This document shows positions 15,592 to 19,580 of a DNA stretch of 19,580 bases, in pieces; position 1 is the first letter of the stretch; the number at the start of each line of letters is the position of its first letter. Where the stretch lies: NCBI GenBank assembly GCA_001603615.1, contig LUZL01000155.1, forward strand, positions 1 to 19,580. Reading direction: 5' to 3'. A model generated the notes under the pieces. The model ran no database searches, had not been told where the DNA came from, and saw nothing but the letters and a program-made list of their open reading frames with translations. The position numbers were made by a program, and so were the translations under genes. This stretch comes from Bacteroidales bacterium Bact_20. GTDB lineage: Bacteria > Bacteroidota > Bacteroidia > Bacteroidales > DTU049.

Positions 15592-15718
15592 ATTTAAATG
15601 TTTCTTTATTCCCTTTAATTTTTAACATTCCCCTCCTCTTTCTCAAAATACCTACTCATTACTATTTTGCCGATTTATATATTACTGACAACACATTTTT
15701 AATTTGAAAATTTTAAAT

Positions 15719-15726
15719 TAAATTTG
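15719..15726 (+). promoter_or_regulatory. -7 box for the spermidine operon
   Basis: TAAATTTG matches TAnnTTTG and ends only 14 bases before the ATG at 15741, so the leader would be about 8 bases. A TTTG at 15703-15706 is too close (12 bases) for a standard -33. Confidence 0.4.
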
Positions 15727-15740
15727 TAAAAAATTTAAAT

Positions 15741-16940
15741 ATGGGAAGAGCAATGATAATAGGTGCTGGCGGGGTAGCTACTGTAGCTGCTTGCAAAATG
15801 GCAGAGGCACCAGAAGTTTTCGAAGAAGTAATGATAGCTAGTCGTACAAAAGAAAAATGTGATAATATTATTAAAAAGATAAATAAACCTAATTTTCATA
15901 GTGCACAAGTAGATGCTATGAAAATAGATGAATTGTCAGCTCTAATAAATGATTTTAAACCAGACATCGTTTTGAATTTAGCATTACCATATCAAGATTT
16001 GGCTATAATGGATGCTTGTCTAAAAGCTGGTGTCAGCTATTTAGATACAGCAAATTACGAATCTCCTGACAATCCACATTTTGAATACAAATATCAATGG
16101 GCTTATCAGGACAAATTTAAATCTGCTGGATTAACAGCTATTTTAGGTTGTGGTTTTGATCCTGGTGTATCTCAAATATTTACTACATATGCTGCTAAAC
16201 ATTATTTTGACGAAATTCATTATTTAGATATTGTAGATTGCAATGCTGGTGATCATGGTAAATATTTTGCTACCAATTTTAATCCAGAAATAAACATTAG
16301 AGAGATTACTGCAAAAGGTAAATATTATGAAAATGGCAAGTGGATAGAGACTGAACCACTAACGATACATAGACCAATAGAGTATCCAGAAATTGGTGAA
16401 AAAGAAAGCTATCTCCTACATCATGAAGAGCTAGAATCACTTGTAAAAAACTTCCCAAGTATCAAAAGAGCTAGATTTTGGATGACATTTTCTCAACGTT
16501 ATCTGACTGCTCTAGAAGTATTACAAGAAATAGGTATGACCTCTATCGAGCCTATCAATTACGAAGGAAAAGAAATTGTGCCATTACAATTTTTAAAAGC
16601 TCTTTTACCAGATCCCAGTAGTTTAGGACAAAATTATAAAGGGAAAGCGTGTATAGGAGTTCAATTAAAAGGATTATACCAAAACAAGCAACGCACATAT
16701 TTCATCTGGAGCATCTTTGACCATGAGAAAGCATATAAAGAGACGGGGACTCAAGCTGTTGCTTATTCCACAGGTATTCCAGCAATGGTAGGTGCTATGA
16801 TGTATATGAAAGGATTATGGAAAAAACCAGGTGTATTTAATGTAGAAGAATTCGACCCAGACCCATTTTTAGAAACTATGCCCAAATTTGGTATCGACTG
16901 GCATGAGGCAGTAGATATAGTATTACCTATTGATAAATAA
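15741..16940 (+). CDS. Carboxy(nor)spermidine dehydrogenase, saccharopine dehydrogenase family
   Basis: Condenses putrescine (or diaminopropane) with aspartate beta-semialdehyde and reduces the product with NADPH to carboxyspermidine (or carboxynorspermidine). The 399 residues begin with a Rossmann motif, MGRAMIIGAGGVATVAACKMA, followed by MIASRTKEKC, the standard saccharopine-dehydrogenase-like start. LNLALPYQDLAIMDACLKAGVSYLDTANYE and CGFDPGVSQIF are typical of the family. Such proteins are often annotated as saccharopine or lysine dehydrogenase, but the nspC-type decarboxylase 47 bases downstream identifies this one as the polyamine enzyme. Spermidine as the end product is inferred from the pathway in other Bacteroidota and Campylobacter; norspermidine is possible. 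Confidence 0.88.
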   Translation: MGRAMIIGAGGVATVAACKMAEAPEVFEEVMIASRTKEKCDNIIKKINKPNFHSAQVDAMKIDELSALINDFKPDIVLNLALPYQDLAIMDACLKAGVSYLDTANYESPDNPHFEYKYQWAYQDKFKSAGLTAILGCGFDPGVSQIFTTYAAKHYFDEIHYLDIVDCNAGDHGKYFATNFNPEINIREITAKGKYYENGKWIETEPLTIHRPIEYPEIGEKESYLLHHEELESLVKNFPSIKRARFWMTFSQRYLTALEVLQEIGMTSIEPINYEGKEIVPLQFLKALLPDPSSLGQNYKGKACIGVQLKGLYQNKQRTYFIWSIFDHEKAYKETGTQAVAYSTGIPAMVGAMMYMKGLWKKPGVFNVEEFDPDPFLETMPKFGIDWHEAVDIVLPIDK

Positions 16941-16987
16941 AATAATAAAATCATTAATTACAATAAAATTTATAAAAAATAATCTTG

Positions 16988-18127
16988 ATGAATAGGCAAT
17001 ATTATACTGAAATACCATCTCCATGTTTTGTACAAGAGGAAAACAAACTTATCAAAAATTTAGAAATTTTAAAATATGTTAGAGAAAATGCTAATGTACA
17101 AATACTAGTAGCTCTGAAGGGTTATGCTTTTTGGCATTCTTTCCCTCTCATCAAGCAATATCTAGATGGTGCTTCAGCAAGTTCACTTTTTGAAGCTAAA
17201 CTAATTTACGAAGAAATGGGAGTGAAAGCTCACACATATTGCCCAGCATATTTAAAAGAGGATTTTACAGAAATTTCTGATATATCTAAACATTTGACAT
17301 TCAATTCATTAACACAATGGGAGCAATTTAAAAATAGTATTAAAACCTCAGTATCATGTGGTTTAAGAATCAACCCAGAATATAGTGAAATAGAAGTACC
17401 GATTTATAATCCTGCAGTTGAAGGTAGCAGACTAGGAATGGTTAAGTCTGTAATTCCTGATAAATTACCTGTAGGCATAGAAGGATTGCTCTTCCATGTG
17501 ATGTGTGAGCAAGATTCATATGTATTAGAGAGAGTGCTACAAAAAGTAAAAGAAAGGTTCCACGAACAATTGTTGCAGGTAAAATGGCTAAATATGGGCG
17601 GTGGTCACTGGATAACTGATAAAAACTACGATGTAAATCATCTTATCAATGTTTTAAATCATTTTCATCAAGATTATCCACATTTACAATTGATAATGGA
17701 ACCTGGCGAAGCTATAGGACTAGGAACAGGATTTTTACTATCTACAGTGCAAGATATAGTAGATAATAATGGAATAAAAACAGCTATTTTGGATGTTTCT
17801 TTTTCAGCACATATGCCAGATACATTAGAGATGCCATACAAACCTAGTGTGAGAGATGCTAGCACTGAGCCGACAAATAGTCCATATAAATATAGATTAG
17901 GAGGTATTTCTTGTTTGGCTGGAGACTACATGAGTGAATATGGTTTCGATTCTCCTTTACAAATTGGAGATCAGTTAATTTTTGAAGATATGATCCATTA
18001 TACTATGGTGAAAACAACTTTATTTAATGGTGTAAAACATCCATCCATTGGAGTTATAAATAAAAAAGGTACATTTGAATTATTAAGGAAGATACCATAT
18101 GAATTTTATAAATATAGATTATCATAA
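16988..18127 (+). CDS. nspC: Carboxy(nor)spermidine decarboxylase
   Basis: Removes the carboxyl group from carboxyspermidine or carboxynorspermidine, giving spermidine or norspermidine. It is a PLP enzyme of the alanine racemase/ornithine decarboxylase fold type III. From the ATG at 16988 it has 379 residues; a TTG three bases earlier is in frame but less likely. The Schiff-base lysine is K44 in VALKGYAFW, the glycine loop that holds the PLP phosphate is NMGGGHW (about 202-208), EPGEA (238-242) follows, and C309 and D313 in CLAGDYMSEYGF are the substrate-side residues contributed across the dimer. It forms an operon with the dehydrogenase upstream. Confidence 0.94.
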   Translation: MNRQYYTEIPSPCFVQEENKLIKNLEILKYVRENANVQILVALKGYAFWHSFPLIKQYLDGASASSLFEAKLIYEEMGVKAHTYCPAYLKEDFTEISDISKHLTFNSLTQWEQFKNSIKTSVSCGLRINPEYSEIEVPIYNPAVEGSRLGMVKSVIPDKLPVGIEGLLFHVMCEQDSYVLERVLQKVKERFHEQLLQVKWLNMGGGHWITDKNYDVNHLINVLNHFHQDYPHLQLIMEPGEAIGLGTGFLLSTVQDIVDNNGIKTAILDVSFSAHMPDTLEMPYKPSVRDASTEPTNSPYKYRLGGISCLAGDYMSEYGFDSPLQIGDQLIFEDMIHYTMVKTTLFNGVKHPSIGVINKKGTFELLRKIPYEFYKYRLS

Positions 18128-18133
18128 AAATTA

Positions 18134-18164
18134 AAGAAATAATAAACATTTTTTTATATTTCTT
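18134..18164 (+). terminator. Weak candidate terminator after nspC
   Basis: An 8-bp A/T-rich stem (18134-18141 with 18157-18164), a 15-base loop and a following CCTTTTT. It ends the spermidine operon before the aldolase promoter, but stem strength is low. Confidence 0.3.
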
Positions 18165-18221
18165 CCTTTTTAGCTATATTAATACAAAAAAATATTGATT
18201 TATATTCTATAAAACTATTTA

Positions 18222-18252
18222 TTGCAAATGATATTAATTTTTATTAATTTTG
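18222..18252 (+). promoter_or_regulatory. Promoter of the aldolase gene (-33 TTG, -7 TAATTTTG)
   Basis: TTG at 18222-18224 and TAATTTTG at 18245-18252 are separated by 20 bases, the best full -33/-7 pair in the window. The leader before the ATG at 18277 would be about 18 bases. Confidence 0.55.
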
Positions 18253-18276
18253 TAGAAACCTAAAAACTTAAATATT

Positions 18277-19356
18277 ATGAGTATTAAAGAAAGATTAAAA
18301 CCTGGTATAGTTTGGGGAGATGATCTCAAAGCTTTGTACGCAGATGCTAAAGAGCGTGGTTATGCCATTCCTGCAGTCAATGTAGTAGGTACTAATTCTA
18401 TAAATGCAGTTCTAGAAGCTGCTAGAGATGCTCATTCACCAGTAATAATTCAATTTTCTAGTGGTGGAGCACAGTTTATCGCTGGCAAAGCACTGCCTAA
18501 TGACAATTATGAAGCTGCTATCATAGGTGCCATCTCTGGTGCTATGCACATTCATAATGTAGCTGAATATTATGGTGTGCCAGTAGTAATACATTCAGAT
18601 CATGCTCAAAAAAAATTATTACCATGGGTAGATGGTATGCTAAAAGCTGGTGAGAAGTTTTTCGCAGAACACGGGAAACCGCTATTTTCATCACATATGC
18701 TTGACCTTAGTGAAGAAACTATTGAGGAAAATATTAATATATCTAAAACTTTTCTAGAAAGAATGCATAAAATTGGTATGTTTCTAGAAATAGAGCTTGG
18801 TGTAACCGGTGGCGAAGAGGACGGTGTTTATCATTCCTCTATTGATAATCCAAAGCTCTATACTCAACCCGAGCATGTGGCTTATGCATATGAAGAACTT
18901 AATAAAATCAGTTCTAATTTCACTATCGCAGCTGCTTTTGGTAATGTACACGGAGTTTATAAACCAGGTTCTGTAGTGCTCAAACCTATCATTCTCAAAA
19001 ATACTCAAGATTATATTCATAATAAATTCTCAACTACAGATAGTAAACCAGTGAGTTTCGTTTTTCATGGTGGTAGTGGTTCTGCATTAGAAGAGATACG
19101 TGAAGCTGTTAGCTATGGTGTAGTGAAAATGAATATAGATACTGATACTCAATGGGCTTTTTGGGATGGTGTACATAAATATTATTTGAAATATAAAGAT
19201 TATTTGCAAGGACAAATAGGTAATCCCGAAGGTCCTGATAAACCTAATAAAAAATACTATGATCCTAGAGCTTGGCTGAGAGAAGGTGAAAAAACTATGA
19301 AAGAACGCGTTATCAGAGCTTTTGATGATCTTTTATCTCTTCATGTATTAGATTAA
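18277..19356 (+). CDS. fbaA: Class II fructose-bisphosphate aldolase
   Basis: Zinc-dependent cleavage of fructose 1,6-bisphosphate to dihydroxyacetone phosphate and glyceraldehyde 3-phosphate, and the reverse, in glycolysis and gluconeogenesis. The 359 residues equal the E. coli FbaA length, and the FbaA-type signature is clear: IIQFSSGGAQFIAGK, VVIHSDHAQKKLLPW with the catalytic D108 and zinc ligand H109, LEIELGVTGGEEDG with a Glu/Gly-rich loop, AFGNVHGVYKPG with a zinc-ligand His, and FHGGSGS binding the phosphate. It has its own promoter and is followed 12 bases on by ispE, with a terminator-like hairpin inside the ispE start. Confidence 0.97.
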   Translation: MSIKERLKPGIVWGDDLKALYADAKERGYAIPAVNVVGTNSINAVLEAARDAHSPVIIQFSSGGAQFIAGKALPNDNYEAAIIGAISGAMHIHNVAEYYGVPVVIHSDHAQKKLLPWVDGMLKAGEKFFAEHGKPLFSSHMLDLSEETIEENINISKTFLERMHKIGMFLEIELGVTGGEEDGVYHSSIDNPKLYTQPEHVAYAYEELNKISSNFTIAAAFGNVHGVYKPGSVVLKPIILKNTQDYIHNKFSTTDSKPVSFVFHGGSGSALEEIREAVSYGVVKMNIDTDTQWAFWDGVHKYYLKYKDYLQGQIGNPEGPDKPNKKYYDPRAWLREGEKTMKERVIRAFDDLLSLHVLD

Positions 19357-19368
19357 TAATTCTCGTAA

Positions 19369-19580
19369 ATGAATAAAATAATCATAGAAAAAGCCCCAGC
19401 AAAAATAAATCTGGGGCTTTTTATTTTAAAAAAACGTGCTGACGGCTATCATGATATTTGTTCTTTATTTTATCCACTAATTAATTTCTATGATATAATA
19501 GAAATATCTCTTTCTAATGCACCTTCATTATTAGTGCCCAATCATCCTGAATTAGAAAATGAATCTAATCTTGTTTATAA
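19369..19580 (+). CDS. ispE: 4-diphosphocytidyl-2-C-methyl-D-erythritol kinase, N-terminal part (partial)
   Basis: Fourth step after DXP synthesis in the non-mevalonate isoprenoid pathway: ATP-dependent phosphorylation of the 2-hydroxyl of CDP-methylerythritol, by a GHMP-family kinase. From the ATG at 19369 the frame runs 70 codons to the window edge. APAKINLGLFILKKRADGYHDI is the diagnostic IspE start with the substrate-binding KIN and DGYH elements, followed by SLFYPLINFYDIIEI and NESNLVY, the start of the conserved segment that leads to the ATP loop. It lies 12 bases downstream of the aldolase stop, so it is probably read from the same transcript unless the hairpin at 19388-19422 intervenes. 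Confidence 0.92.
   Translation, partial: MNKIIIEKAPAKINLGLFILKKRADGYHDICSLFYPLINFYDIIEISLSNAPSLLVPNHPELENESNLVY
19388..19422 (+). terminator. Terminator-like hairpin inside the ispE coding start
   Basis: A perfect 12-bp stem (AAAAAGCCCCAG at 19388-19399 with CTGGGGCTTTTT at 19411-19422), an 11-base loop and a following ATTTT give the form of an intrinsic terminator, 32 bases after the aldolase stop. It lies in codons 7-18 of ispE, the codons for the conserved EKAPAKINLGLF segment. Its stem is the most G/C-rich hairpin seen in the window. Confidence 0.6.

Larger units (their letters stand above)
15317..15740. other. Gene-free stretch of 424 bp
   Basis: No credible coding frame or RNA gene is visible. 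It holds a small 7-bp hairpin (ATTATTT-GCG-AAATAAT, 15392-15408), a 42-bp perfect palindrome (15550-15591) and the -7 box of the next operon. Sequences either side of the palindrome show vague inverted similarity (GGGGAAG near 15493 against CATTCCCC near 15626-15633), which may mean a decayed inverted-repeat element, though low complexity weakens this. Confidence 0.6.

Noticed and set aside
15317..15740. tRNA, small RNA or CRISPR array in the long gene-free stretch
   Set aside because: No cloverleaf-like arms, no CCA end, no repeated spacer-repeat pattern; only low-complexity A/T-rich DNA and the palindrome.
16985..16987. TTG start for nspC, three bases before the ATG
   Set aside because: The adjacent ATG needs no rare start and gives the same protein minus one residue.

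Overview
The window is AT-rich (about 30% GC by eye) and comes from a member of the Bacteroidota. Supporting signs: starts are not preceded by purine-rich Shine-Dalgarno sites but by A/T-rich leaders; many genes have a TAnnTTTG box at the -7 position typical of this phylum; a DUF4290-murA pair and a bcp-recA pair are present; and a secreted trypsin-like protease precursor of the type exported by type IX secretion sits at the left edge. I do not assign a genus.

Layout. Positions 1-734 (minus) hold the N-terminal part of the secreted protease. An apparently intact IS630-family element (about 891-2016) follows; its transposase is split by a -1 frame change at a run of nine A. Next are a classical ornithine carbamoyltransferase (plus strand), a bidirectional terminator and a convergent outer-membrane beta-barrel protein. 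A long minus-strand series then runs DUF4290-murA, a ChaN-like haem-binding protein, rplU-rpmA and ppk-ppx. From 10,981 everything is on the plus strand: a two-gene type II restriction-modification system, bcp-recA, a TPR lipoprotein, a 425-bp gene-free stretch containing a 42-bp perfect palindrome, the two-gene carboxyspermidine route to spermidine, class II fructose-bisphosphate aldolase, and the start of ispE running off the right edge.

How the genes fit together. Most of the window is core housekeeping: cell wall (murA), ribosome (L21, L27), polyphosphate synthesis and hydrolysis (ppk-ppx), peroxide defence and recombination (bcp-recA), polyamines, glycolysis and isoprenoids. The accessory parts are the IS element and the restriction-modification pair, which sits in the divergent gap between ppk and bcp. 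A 26-bp tandem duplication just upstream of that pair appears to build its promoter.

The points most worth a second look are: a terminator-like hairpin inside the first codons of ispE; an orphan-looking restriction endonuclease paired with a methyltransferase that has DPDY instead of DPPY; the 42-bp palindrome; the frameshift site in the IS; and a MurA with Asp at the fosfomycin-target Cys position. I see no CRISPR array, tRNA, rRNA, prophage or convincing wholly new multi-gene system.
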